Under the pieces are notes generated by a model, which worked only from the letters and a program-made list of their open reading frames with translations, made no database searches and had not been told where the DNA came from. A program made the position numbers and the translations under genes. DNA of 64,000 nucleotides from Rhizobacter sp. Root1221. GTDB taxonomy: Bacteria > Pseudomonadota > Gammaproteobacteria > Burkholderiales > Burkholderiaceae_C. Position 1 is the stretch's first letter. Each line of letters begins with the position of its first letter. Shown here one piece after another: positions 53,146 through 60,500 of the stretch. The stretch covers positions 5,723 to 69,722 of the forward strand of contig NZ_LMDI01000017.1 of NCBI RefSeq assembly GCF_001425785.1. The letters are read 5' to 3'.

Positions 53146-53942
53146 GCCAACTGCGTTTCCCGAAAAGCACCACCCATGCGGCCGACGTGCTGCGTGTGGC
53201 CACGTACAACATCCACAAGGGCGTGCGGGGGCTGGGGCCGCGCAAGCGGCTCGAGATCCACAACCTGGTGCTCGGCATCGAGGCGCTCGACGCCGACCTG
53301 GTGTTCCTGCAGGAGGTGCGCAGCTTCAACCACGGCGAGGCACGCGCCTTCCCCGACCCGCACCGCGGCTGGCCGCGCGCCGCGCAGTCCGACTACCTCG
53401 CTCCCGACGGCTACCAGGCGGCCTACCGCACCAACGCCATCACGCCCGACGGCGAACACGGCAACGCGCTGCTGTCGCGCTGGCCCATGCTGGGCGAGGC
53501 GGGTCACCACGACGTGTCGGACCACCGCTTCGAGCAGCGCGGCCTGCTGCACGCGGTGATCGACTGGAATGGCACCCAGGTGCACACCATCGTGGCCCAC
53601 CTCGGGTTGATGCATTCGAGCCGCATGCGGCAGGTCGATCGCATCGCCGCGTTCATCAAGGCGCATGTGCCACCCGGCGAACTGCTGGTGCTGGCCGGCG
53701 ACTTCAACGATTGGGGCGAGCGCCTCGGCGCGCCCATCAAGGCCATGGGCCTGCGCCGCGCGGAGCATGCCGGGTCGCCCACCCAGCGCACGTTCCCGTC
53801 ACGGGTGCCGGTGTTTTCGCTCGACCGCATCTATGTGCGCGGCCTGCGCTGCGTGGGCACGCACGTGCCTCGCGGACCGGCGTGGGCCCGCATGTCCGAC
53901 CACTTGCCGCTGGTCGCCGAGCTGGAACTGGTGGACGAATGA
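53142..53942 (+). CDS. Endonuclease/exonuclease/phosphatase-family protein
   Basis: 266 residues with the DNase I-like metal-dependent fold: ATYNIHKGVRG, LVFLQEV (metal-binding Glu), HLGLMHSSR, LAGDFNDW (Asp, Asn), FSLDRIYV and SDHLPL (catalytic Asp-His). Members hydrolyse nucleic acids or phosphoesters, including phosphoinositide- or sphingolipid-like headgroups. It is coupled by 4-base overlaps to both nudB and the cardiolipin synthase gene. The association with a phospholipid enzyme hints at a lipid-related role. Confidence 0.9.
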   Translation: MSQLRFPKSTTHAADVLRVATYNIHKGVRGLGPRKRLEIHNLVLGIEALDADLVFLQEVRSFNHGEARAFPDPHRGWPRAAQSDYLAPDGYQAAYRTNAITPDGEHGNALLSRWPMLGEAGHHDVSDHRFEQRGLLHAVIDWNGTQVHTIVAHLGLMHSSRMRQVDRIAAFIKAHVPPGELLVLAGDFNDWGERLGAPIKAMGLRRAEHAGSPTQRTFPSRVPVFSLDRIYVRGLRCVGTHVPRGPAWARMSDHLPLVAELELVDE

Positions 53943-55213
53943 GGTCGGCCGACACCTCCCTGACGCGGGCCGCGGTGCGCGCCATCTTCACGGGCGGCAA
54001 CCGCGCCACGCTGCTGCGCGGCGGCGATGCGCTGTTCCCGGCCATGGTGGACGCCATCGCGTCGGCTCGCCACGAGGTGTGGCTCGCGACGTACATCTAC
54101 ACGAACGAAGGCAGGGTGAAGGCCATCACGCAGGCGCTGGCCGATGCCGCGCGGCGTGGGGTGCGGGTCAAGCTCGTGCTCGACGGCTTCGGCTGCCGCA
54201 TCGACCTGCCCAGGCTGCAGGCCGAGTTGTGCCCGGCCGGTGCGGAGATCGAGGTATTCCGGCGCATCGACCGATGGTGGAACTGGCTGCAGCCGGGGCA
54301 GTTGCGGCGCCTGCACCAGAAGATCTGCGTGGTGGACGGCGAGGTGGCATTCGTGGGCGGGGTCAACCTGCTCGACGACCGGTACGACCAGGTGCACGGG
54401 TGGACCGACACGCCGCGGCTCGACTTCGCCGTGCGGGTGGTGGGGCCGGTGGTGGTGCCCATCGAGCAGGCGGTGAGGGCGTTGTTCACGCGCGCCCACC
54501 TCGGCAGCAACTTCCGCCACGAGATCGCCTCGCTCGCCCGCAGTGCCGAACCCGTGGCACGGGCCCGCCGCATGATGCGCCGCCTGCGCATGTCGCCCAC
54601 CGGCGCCGATGCGACCGGCGCGGCGCTCGCTCCCGTGCGGGCGGCGTTCGTGCTGCGCGACAACCTGCGCCGGCGCCGCGCCATCGAACGCGCGTACATC
54701 GACGCCATTCGCAACGCCCGCGAGCGGGTGGACCTCGTGTCGCCGTACTTCTATCCCGGCCGGGCGTTCCGGCGCGTGCTGCGCCAGGCGGCGCGCCGAG
54801 GCGTGCAGGTGCGCCTGCTGATGCAGGGCAAAGTGGACTACCGCATCGCCGCGCTCGCCGCACGGGCGCTGTACGACGAGATGCTGGCCGACGGTGTGCG
54901 CATCTTCGAGTACACGCCGGCGTTCCTGCACGCGAAGGTGGCGCTCGTGGACAGCGACTGGGCCACGGTGGGCAGCTCCAACATCGACCCGCTGTCGCTG
55001 CTGCTGAACCTGGAGGCGAACGTGATGGTGCGCGATGCCGACTTCAACCGGTCGCTCGCCCACGAGTTCGACACGGCGGTGGCGGTGTCGCAGGAGATCG
55101 ATGCGCGGCACCAGGTGCACCCCACGGGCGTGCGCGCATCGGTTCGGCGGTGGTGGGTGGCCTGGTGCGCCCACGTGTACCTCAAGATCGCCGGGGCCAC
55201 CGGCCGATATTGA
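53939..55213 (+). CDS. clsB: Cardiolipin synthase B-type phospholipase D protein
   Basis: 424 residues. Two HKD motifs: LHQKICVVDGEVAFVGG (about residue 125) and LHAKVALVDSDWATVGSSN (about 330), the latter with the family's NIDPLS. It makes cardiolipin from phosphatidylglycerol plus a second phospholipid. It lacks the N-terminal membrane helices of ClsA, which fits ClsB. The second HKD half contains the ERVDLVSPYFYPGRAFRRVL segment. Last gene of the nudB unit; a dispersed repeat with a hairpin follows the stop. Confidence 0.9.
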   Translation: MRSADTSLTRAAVRAIFTGGNRATLLRGGDALFPAMVDAIASARHEVWLATYIYTNEGRVKAITQALADAARRGVRVKLVLDGFGCRIDLPRLQAELCPAGAEIEVFRRIDRWWNWLQPGQLRRLHQKICVVDGEVAFVGGVNLLDDRYDQVHGWTDTPRLDFAVRVVGPVVVPIEQAVRALFTRAHLGSNFRHEIASLARSAEPVARARRMMRRLRMSPTGADATGAALAPVRAAFVLRDNLRRRRAIERAYIDAIRNARERVDLVSPYFYPGRAFRRVLRQAARRGVQVRLLMQGKVDYRIAALAARALYDEMLADGVRIFEYTPAFLHAKVALVDSDWATVGSSNIDPLSLLLNLEANVMVRDADFNRSLAHEFDTAVAVSQEIDARHQVHPTGVRASVRRWWVAWCAHVYLKIAGATGRY

Positions 55214-55322
55214 GGGCCCCCCAGTCGCTTCGCTCCTGCCCCCGAGGGGCGACCCCGGGTCGGCCGGCAAAGCCGGTCCTCGCGGGTGGCTTGATGTGCG
55301 GTTTCGCTTTGCTCGCCTCCTC
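55214..55322 (+). repeat. Dispersed intergenic repeat, copy B
   Basis: Begins directly after the clsB stop with GGGCCCCCCAGTCG, carries a GCCCCCGAGGGGC hairpin and ends around GGCTTGATGTGCGG. It matches the minus strand of 27209-27321. The rest of the 261-base gap before gor (to 55474) holds no gene I can support. Confidence 0.75.
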
Positions 55323-55474
55323 CTGGCGTTGGCGGTTCGGGGCGTTGCCCGCTGTCGGCTCGGCGTTCGCGCGCATCTTTGGGTTACCTTTCTGGGCGCC
55401 GGAGCAGCCCCACACCGGAGCACTTTCTCCCGGCAAGGCATGATCGGCGCTGCCGCCGTGTGGCGGCGCCCGGG

Positions 55475-56854
55475 ATGATGGCGATGGACACCTACGACTG
55501 CGACTTCTTTGTCGTTGGCGCCGGCAGCGGCGGCGTGCGCGCGAGCCGCATGGCCGCGGCGCGTGGTGCCAGCGTGATCGTGGCCGAAGGCGGCGCGCTC
55601 GGTGGCACGTGCGTGAACCTCGGTTGCATTCCGAAGAAGCTCTACAGCCATGCCGCCCACTACGCCGAACTGTTCGAGGAGTCGGTCGGTTTCGGCTGGG
55701 CGCCCCACGAGCCGTCGTTCGACTGGCCGAAGCTCAAGGCACGCCGTGCAGCCGAGATCGCGCGGCTCAACGGTGTGTACGACAACCTGCTGGCCAACGC
55801 CGGCGTGCGCCTCGTGCGGGGCTGGGCGCGCCTGGCCGACGCCCACACGGTGGTGGTGCGGCACGAGTCCGGCGCCGAGAACCGCTTCACCGCGCGCCAC
55901 ATCCTGCTGGCCACGGGCGGGCGGCCGCAGGCACCGTCCGGTGCGGGCGCCGACAGCGCGGTGACATCCGACGACATGTTCGACCTGGACCCGTTCCCGC
56001 GCCGGCTGGTGGTGGTGGGCGGCGGCTACATCGCCTGCGAGTTCGCGTCCATCTTCGCCGGCCTCGGCAGCGAGGTCACCCTCGTGCACCGCGGGCCGCG
56101 GCTGCTGCGCGGGTTCGACGACGAGGTGGCCGCCTTTGCCGCGGCCGAGATGCAGAAGAAGGGCCTCACGCTGCGCCTCAATGCCATGGTCACCAGCGTG
56201 CGCCGCCTCGGCGGCGCCCAGGTGGTGCAGTTGAGCGACGGTGCCACCGTGGAGGCCGACACCGTGCTGCAGGCCACCGGGCGGGCGGCGTTCACCGAAG
56301 GCCTGGGGCTCGAAGCGCTGGGCATCACGCTGCATGCCGACGGCACGGTGCCGGTGGACGAACACTTCAACACCGTGGTGCCGTCGGTGCACGCGATCGG
56401 CGACCTGGTGGGCCACAAGGCGCTCACGCCGGTGGCGCTGGCCGAGGCGATGGTGCTGGTGGACAGGCTGTTCGGCGACGGCACGCGCCCGCCGCTCGAC
56501 TACGACACCATCGCCACCGCGGTGTTCACGCACCCCAACATCGGCACCGTGGGCAAAAGCGAGGAACGCGCCCGCAAGGACCATGGCGACGTGCGCATCT
56601 TCCGCGCCGAGTTCAAGGCGCTCAAGCACACACTGAGCGACAGCACCGAACGCACGCTGATGAAGATCGTGGTCGATGCGGCCACCGACCGCGTGCTGGG
56701 CATGCACATGGTGGGGGCCGACGCCGGGGAGGTGATCCAGGGGTTCGCCGTGGCCGTGCAGGCCGGCCTCACAAAGGCCCAGATCGACCGCACCATCGGC
56801 ATCCACCCCACCGTGGCCGAGGAATTCGTGACCATGCGCGAACCGGTCCGATGA
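55475..56854 (+). CDS. gor: Glutathione reductase
   Basis: 459 residues. NADPH-dependent flavoprotein that regenerates glutathione. FAD-binding VVGAGSGGVRASRMAA, the redox-active disulfide GGTCVNLGCIPKKL (Cys46/Cys51), the NADPH-binding VVVGGGYIACEFASIF, an FAD-contacting HAIGDLVGH, and the C-terminal IGIHPTVAEEF (catalytic His). ATGs at 55475, 55478 and 55484 are all possible starts; the third gives the usual N-terminus (MDTYDCDFFVVG). The downstream DUF429 gene overlaps its stop as ATGA. Confidence 0.95.
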   Translation: MMAMDTYDCDFFVVGAGSGGVRASRMAAARGASVIVAEGGALGGTCVNLGCIPKKLYSHAAHYAELFEESVGFGWAPHEPSFDWPKLKARRAAEIARLNGVYDNLLANAGVRLVRGWARLADAHTVVVRHESGAENRFTARHILLATGGRPQAPSGAGADSAVTSDDMFDLDPFPRRLVVVGGGYIACEFASIFAGLGSEVTLVHRGPRLLRGFDDEVAAFAAAEMQKKGLTLRLNAMVTSVRRLGGAQVVQLSDGATVEADTVLQATGRAAFTEGLGLEALGITLHADGTVPVDEHFNTVVPSVHAIGDLVGHKALTPVALAEAMVLVDRLFGDGTRPPLDYDTIATAVFTHPNIGTVGKSEERARKDHGDVRIFRAEFKALKHTLSDSTERTLMKIVVDAATDRVLGMHMVGADAGEVIQGFAVAVQAGLTKAQIDRTIGIHPTVAEEFVTMREPVR

Positions 56855-57675
56855 GCGTGGCCCCGCAGGACGTGCTGCTGGCCGGTGTCGACTTCACGAG
56901 CCGGCCCACCCGCCGCAAGCCCATCACGGTGGCCATGGGCCACCAGTCGCGCGGGGTGGTGCGCGTGGAGCGGCTCCACGAACACGACACCTTCGCCGGC
57001 TTCACGGCCTGGCTCGCGCAGCCGGGGCCGTGGGTGGGCGGGTTCGACTTCCCGTTCGGCCTGCCGCGCGAACTCGTCGAGACCCTGGGCTGGCCGGCCA
57101 CCTGGCACGCATCCATGCTGCACTTCAACGGCCTGACCCGCGACGAGGTGCGCGGCACCTTCGCTGCATTCTGCGATGCGCGGCCGGTGGGCGCGAAGTT
57201 CGCGCACCGGGCCACCGACGGCCCGGCCGGGTCGTCTCCGTCGATGAAGTGGGTCAACCCGCCGGTCGCGCTGATGATGCACGCCGGTGTGCCGCTCCTG
57301 CTGGAGGCCGGAGTCGAGATCGCGGGCCTGCACCCGGGCGACGGCACCCGCGTGGCACTGGAGGCGTACCCCGGCCTGCTGGCCCGCGAGCTCATCGGCA
57401 ACCGGTCGTACAAGAGCGACGAGAAGGCGAAACAGACACCCGAGCGGTTCATTGCACGCAAGGACCTGGTCGAGGCGCTCGAACAAGGGCGCACGCGGCT
57501 CGGCCTGCGGGTGCGGCTCAGCCACGCGATGCGCGACACGCTGGTGGCCGACGCCTCGGGCGACCGGCTCGACGCCGTGCTGTGCCTGGTGCTGGCCGCC
57601 TGGGGGGCGGGGCAGCCGGGATACGGCCTGCCCGCCGGCATGGACCCGCTCGAAGGGTGGATCGTCGGCGCGTGA
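56851..57675 (+). CDS. DUF429 protein (predicted RNase H-like fold)
   Basis: 274 residues. LLAGVDFTSRPTRRKPITVA at the start and GGFDFPFGLPRELVE are characteristic of DUF429 proteins, proposed RNase H-fold enzymes of unknown substrate; the acidic residues of GVDFTS, GFDFPFG and the C-terminal SGDRLDAVLC segment would form the active site. It is coupled to the glutathione reductase gene by an ATGA overlap, an arrangement whose logic is unclear. Confidence 0.8.
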   Translation: MSVAPQDVLLAGVDFTSRPTRRKPITVAMGHQSRGVVRVERLHEHDTFAGFTAWLAQPGPWVGGFDFPFGLPRELVETLGWPATWHASMLHFNGLTRDEVRGTFAAFCDARPVGAKFAHRATDGPAGSSPSMKWVNPPVALMMHAGVPLLLEAGVEIAGLHPGDGTRVALEAYPGLLARELIGNRSYKSDEKAKQTPERFIARKDLVEALEQGRTRLGLRVRLSHAMRDTLVADASGDRLDAVLCLVLAAWGAGQPGYGLPAGMDPLEGWIVGA

Positions 57676-57866
57676 CGCCGGAGCTGCCTCCTGCACCAAA
57701 ATCCGGCCCGCGGATGCACGCGACGTCCAAAACCTGAACGGCACAACGGACTCCGGGTTGACCGGGCCCCCACGGCCGGGCGGTACGCCTAAGATGGGCG
57801 CGTCCGTGGGCCGTCATGCAGGGGCAAAGCCTCGCAAATCCCGTGGACATGCCACGGGGGTGCGCC

Positions 57867-59459
57867 ATGAAGAGCTTGCAGATCCTGCATCTGGAGGATG
57901 ACGCGTTCGACGCCGACCTTGTCCACCGCGAGGTGGCCCGGCTCGATGTGTCACCCGTCTGGGTCAACGCCGCGTCGGCCGACGAATTCTTCTCGGCCAT
58001 CGCCGCCGGTGGCTTCGACGCCATCCTGTCCGACAACCGGGTGGACGGCATCGAGGGCATCCAGGCCCTGAAGGTGGCGAAGGAGCGATACCCCGACGTG
58101 CCGTTCATCTTCGTCAGCGGCAACGCCGATCCGCGCTGGGCTGAACACTGCATCGAGGCCGGCGCCACCGACTACGTGGCGAAGGAACAGCTGTGGCGGC
58201 TGCCGAGCGCGCTGAAGCGCCTGAACGATGCGCGCGAGTCCCGGCGCCTCACCACCCTGACACGTGCCCGCGCCGTGCTGGTGGACGCGGTGCGCGACCT
58301 GTCGCTCGCGCGCAGCGTGGACGCCATCGCGCACATCGTGCGCCGGGCTGCCCGCCAGCTCAACCAGGCCGACGGTGCGACGTTCATCCTGCGCGACGGC
58401 GATCTGTGCCACTACGTCGACGAGGACGCCATCTCGCCGCTGTGGAAAGGGGGGCGGTTCCCGATGTCGGCCTGCATCAGCGGCTGGGCCATGCTGCACG
58501 GCCAGCCCGCGGTGATCCGCGACATCTACGAGGATGCCCGCATCCCGCACGACGTGTACCGCCCCACGTTCGTCAAGAGCCTCGTGATGGTGCCCATCCG
58601 CGCGGAGGCCCCCATCGGTGCCATCGGCAACTACTGGGCGCGCGAACACGAGGCCACCGCGGACGAGGTGCTGCTGATCCAGGCGCTGGCCGATTCCACG
58701 TCGCTCGCGTTCGAGAACGTGGCGCTCATCGAAGGCCTGGAGCGCCGGGTGCAGCAGCGCACGCTCGAGCTCGAAGCCGCGAACAAGGAGCTGGAGGCGT
58801 TCAGCTATTCGGTGTCGCACGACCTGCGCGCGCCACTGCGGGCCGTGCAGGGCTACAGCGACCTGCTGGCCACCGAGGCGAATCCGCCGCTCGAAGGGCA
58901 GCAGCTGCTCTTCCTCGAGAACATCCGCACGTCCGCGCGGCGCATGAACACGCTGATCGACGACATGCTGACCTTGTCCAAGGTCACCCGGCAGGAGATG
59001 TGGCGGCTTCCGGTGAAGCTCGGGCTCATTGCACGCGACGTCGTCAACAAGCTGCGGGCCGCGTCGCCCGATCGCCAGGTGACGGTCGACGTCGATGACG
59101 ACCTGGTGGTGCAGGGCGATGCGGGGCTGCTGCGGCTGGCGGTGGAAAACCTGTTGTCGAACGCCTGGAAGTTCACCGGCAAGCGCGACGACGCCCGCAT
59201 CGCGTTCCGCGGCGAGCCCGATCCGGCCGGCCACACGGTGTTCACCGTGCAGGACAACGGGGCCGGTTTCGACATGGCCTATGCGGGCCAGCTGTTCGAG
59301 CCCTTCCGGCGCATGCACCGGGAGTCCGAATTCCCCGGCACCGGCGTGGGCCTTGCGATCGTGCGGCGCGTGGTGGAGCGCCACGGCGGCGGGATCGAGG
59401 TTGATGCGGCGAAGGGGCAGGGTGCGCGCTTTCGCATCACGCTGCCCGGGGCATCGTGA
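57867..59459 (+). CDS. Hybrid REC-GAF-histidine kinase
   Basis: 530 residues, no membrane segments. Receiver domain about 1-120 (ILHLEDDAFDAD; phospho-acceptor Asp about 54 in ILSDNRVDG), GAF domain about 140-300, coiled linker, HisKA (SVSHDLRAPLRAV, His about 316) and HATPase (NLLSNAWKFTG, DNGAGFD, GTGVGLAIV). The cytoplasmic kinase architecture is like phytochrome-related or light/redox kinases, but no conserved chromophore cysteine is evident. It lies opposite an HDOD/EAL operon. I start at the ATG at 57867 behind GGGGG; upstream in-frame ATGs lack better sites. Confidence 0.88.
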   Translation: MKSLQILHLEDDAFDADLVHREVARLDVSPVWVNAASADEFFSAIAAGGFDAILSDNRVDGIEGIQALKVAKERYPDVPFIFVSGNADPRWAEHCIEAGATDYVAKEQLWRLPSALKRLNDARESRRLTTLTRARAVLVDAVRDLSLARSVDAIAHIVRRAARQLNQADGATFILRDGDLCHYVDEDAISPLWKGGRFPMSACISGWAMLHGQPAVIRDIYEDARIPHDVYRPTFVKSLVMVPIRAEAPIGAIGNYWAREHEATADEVLLIQALADSTSLAFENVALIEGLERRVQQRTLELEAANKELEAFSYSVSHDLRAPLRAVQGYSDLLATEANPPLEGQQLLFLENIRTSARRMNTLIDDMLTLSKVTRQEMWRLPVKLGLIARDVVNKLRAASPDRQVTVDVDDDLVVQGDAGLLRLAVENLLSNAWKFTGKRDDARIAFRGEPDPAGHTVFTVQDNGAGFDMAYAGQLFEPFRRMHRESEFPGTGVGLAIVRRVVERHGGGIEVDAAKGQGARFRITLPGAS

Positions 59460-59472
59460 GCCAGGTCGCCTG

Positions 59473-60330
59473 TCAGCGGAACGTGCCGAGGTCGAGGTTC
59501 ATCAGGCGCGACTCCACGCGTTCGAACGCACGCCCGAGTTCCTCGGCCGTGGGCGCCACACGCGCCCAGGCGCCGATGTCGAGGGGCGGTACGAAGTCGT
59601 CGGCGGCATGTGACACGTCGAGCGCATGGACGATGTTGTCCGAGAGGTGCAACACGTCGTTGAGGCTGGCCGACGGCCCGCCGGGCACGTCGTGGTGCTG
59701 GCGCACGGCATCGGCGATGACGGGTGCCAGGCGCCAGTGCCGGGCCACCATCCCGCCCACCACGGCGTGATCGATGCCGAGCAGCTCGCGTTCCGCGTCG
59801 ATCGGCGGCACGTCGTGCCGGGCGGCCCACGCGAGCGTCTCGTTGAACACGTCGGGGAACGACGTGGCGAGCGCCAGCGTCCCGATGTCGTGCAGCAGGC
59901 CGGCGGTGTAGGCTGCACACGGGTCGATGCCACGAGGTTCGGCCAGGAACTGCGCGCACACCGCGGTGCCCAGCGCGTGGCGCCAGCTGCCTGCGATGTC
60001 GAACGCCGGGCAGGCGGCCGGATCGAAACGGGCCATGACCGCGGCCGTCAGGGTGGCCGCCGAAAGCGTCTGCACCCCGAGGATCTGCACCGCATCGCGC
60101 AGGCTCACCACGCGGCCGCTCACGCCGTAGAACGGGGAGTTCGCGAGCTTCAGCGTGACGGCCGTGAGGCCCGCGTCGCAGGCCACGAGGCGCACGATGT
60201 GGTCCGGCGACGCGGTGTCGCTCCGCAAGGCCTTGTCGAGCGCATGCCACACCTGAGGCAGCGGTGGCAAGGCCTTCACGCGGGCCGCCACCTGTTCGCC
60301 CGTGACCTGCAGGATCGAGGCCATGTTCAT
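59473..60330 (-). CDS. HDOD-domain signalling protein
   Basis: 285 residues. The HDOD domain covers about 15-215 (ALPPLPQVWHAL start, RLVACDAGLTAVTLKLANS, GLLHDIGTLAL, AVVGGMVARHW). HDOD proteins are HD-like but usually non-catalytic and act in cyclic-di-GMP and cell-cycle signalling. The ATG at 60330 overlaps the stop of the small upstream gene as ATGA; a second Met follows at 60324. It is the third gene of an operon with an EAL protein, so it probably takes part in the same response. Confidence 0.9.
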   Translation of the reverse strand: MNMASILQVTGEQVAARVKALPPLPQVWHALDKALRSDTASPDHIVRLVACDAGLTAVTLKLANSPFYGVSGRVVSLRDAVQILGVQTLSAATLTAAVMARFDPAACPAFDIAGSWRHALGTAVCAQFLAEPRGIDPCAAYTAGLLHDIGTLALATSFPDVFNETLAWAARHDVPPIDAERELLGIDHAVVGGMVARHWRLAPVIADAVRQHHDVPGGPSASLNDVLHLSDNIVHALDVSHAADDFVPPLDIGAWARVAPTAEELGRAFERVESRLMNLDLGTFR

Positions 60331-60500
60331 CGCGGCTGCGGCGGGGTGTGGGCGCGGGCCTGGCGGTACTTCAGCATCTGCGGGTACAGCGGGTGGATGC
60401 GGCCGGCGCGAAGCGAATGGCGGAAGAGGTGGTCGATGCGGGTCTGGGCGGTGGGCGAAAGCCCGTCGAGCCCGGCGCGGGCGGAAAGCATCGGGTTCAT
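60327..60500 (-). CDS. 57-residue protein coupled between EAL and HDOD genes
   Basis: The ATG at 60500 overlaps the EAL gene stop (ATGA) and its own stop overlaps the HDOD start (ATGA), so three genes are translationally coupled; that is the main evidence that it is real. The peptide is mostly a basic helix (TAQTRIDHLFRHSLRAGRIH) with a short basic tail (KYRQARAHTPPQPR) and no known domain. It may be an adaptor or regulator of its partners. Confidence 0.6.
   Translation of the reverse strand: MNPMLSARAGLDGLSPTAQTRIDHLFRHSLRAGRIHPLYPQMLKYRQARAHTPPQPR

Noticed and set aside
53831-56806. Minus-strand open frame of about 990 codons opposite clsB and gor
   Set aside because: It spans two unrelated plus-strand genes and an intergenic repeat, so it cannot be one conserved protein.
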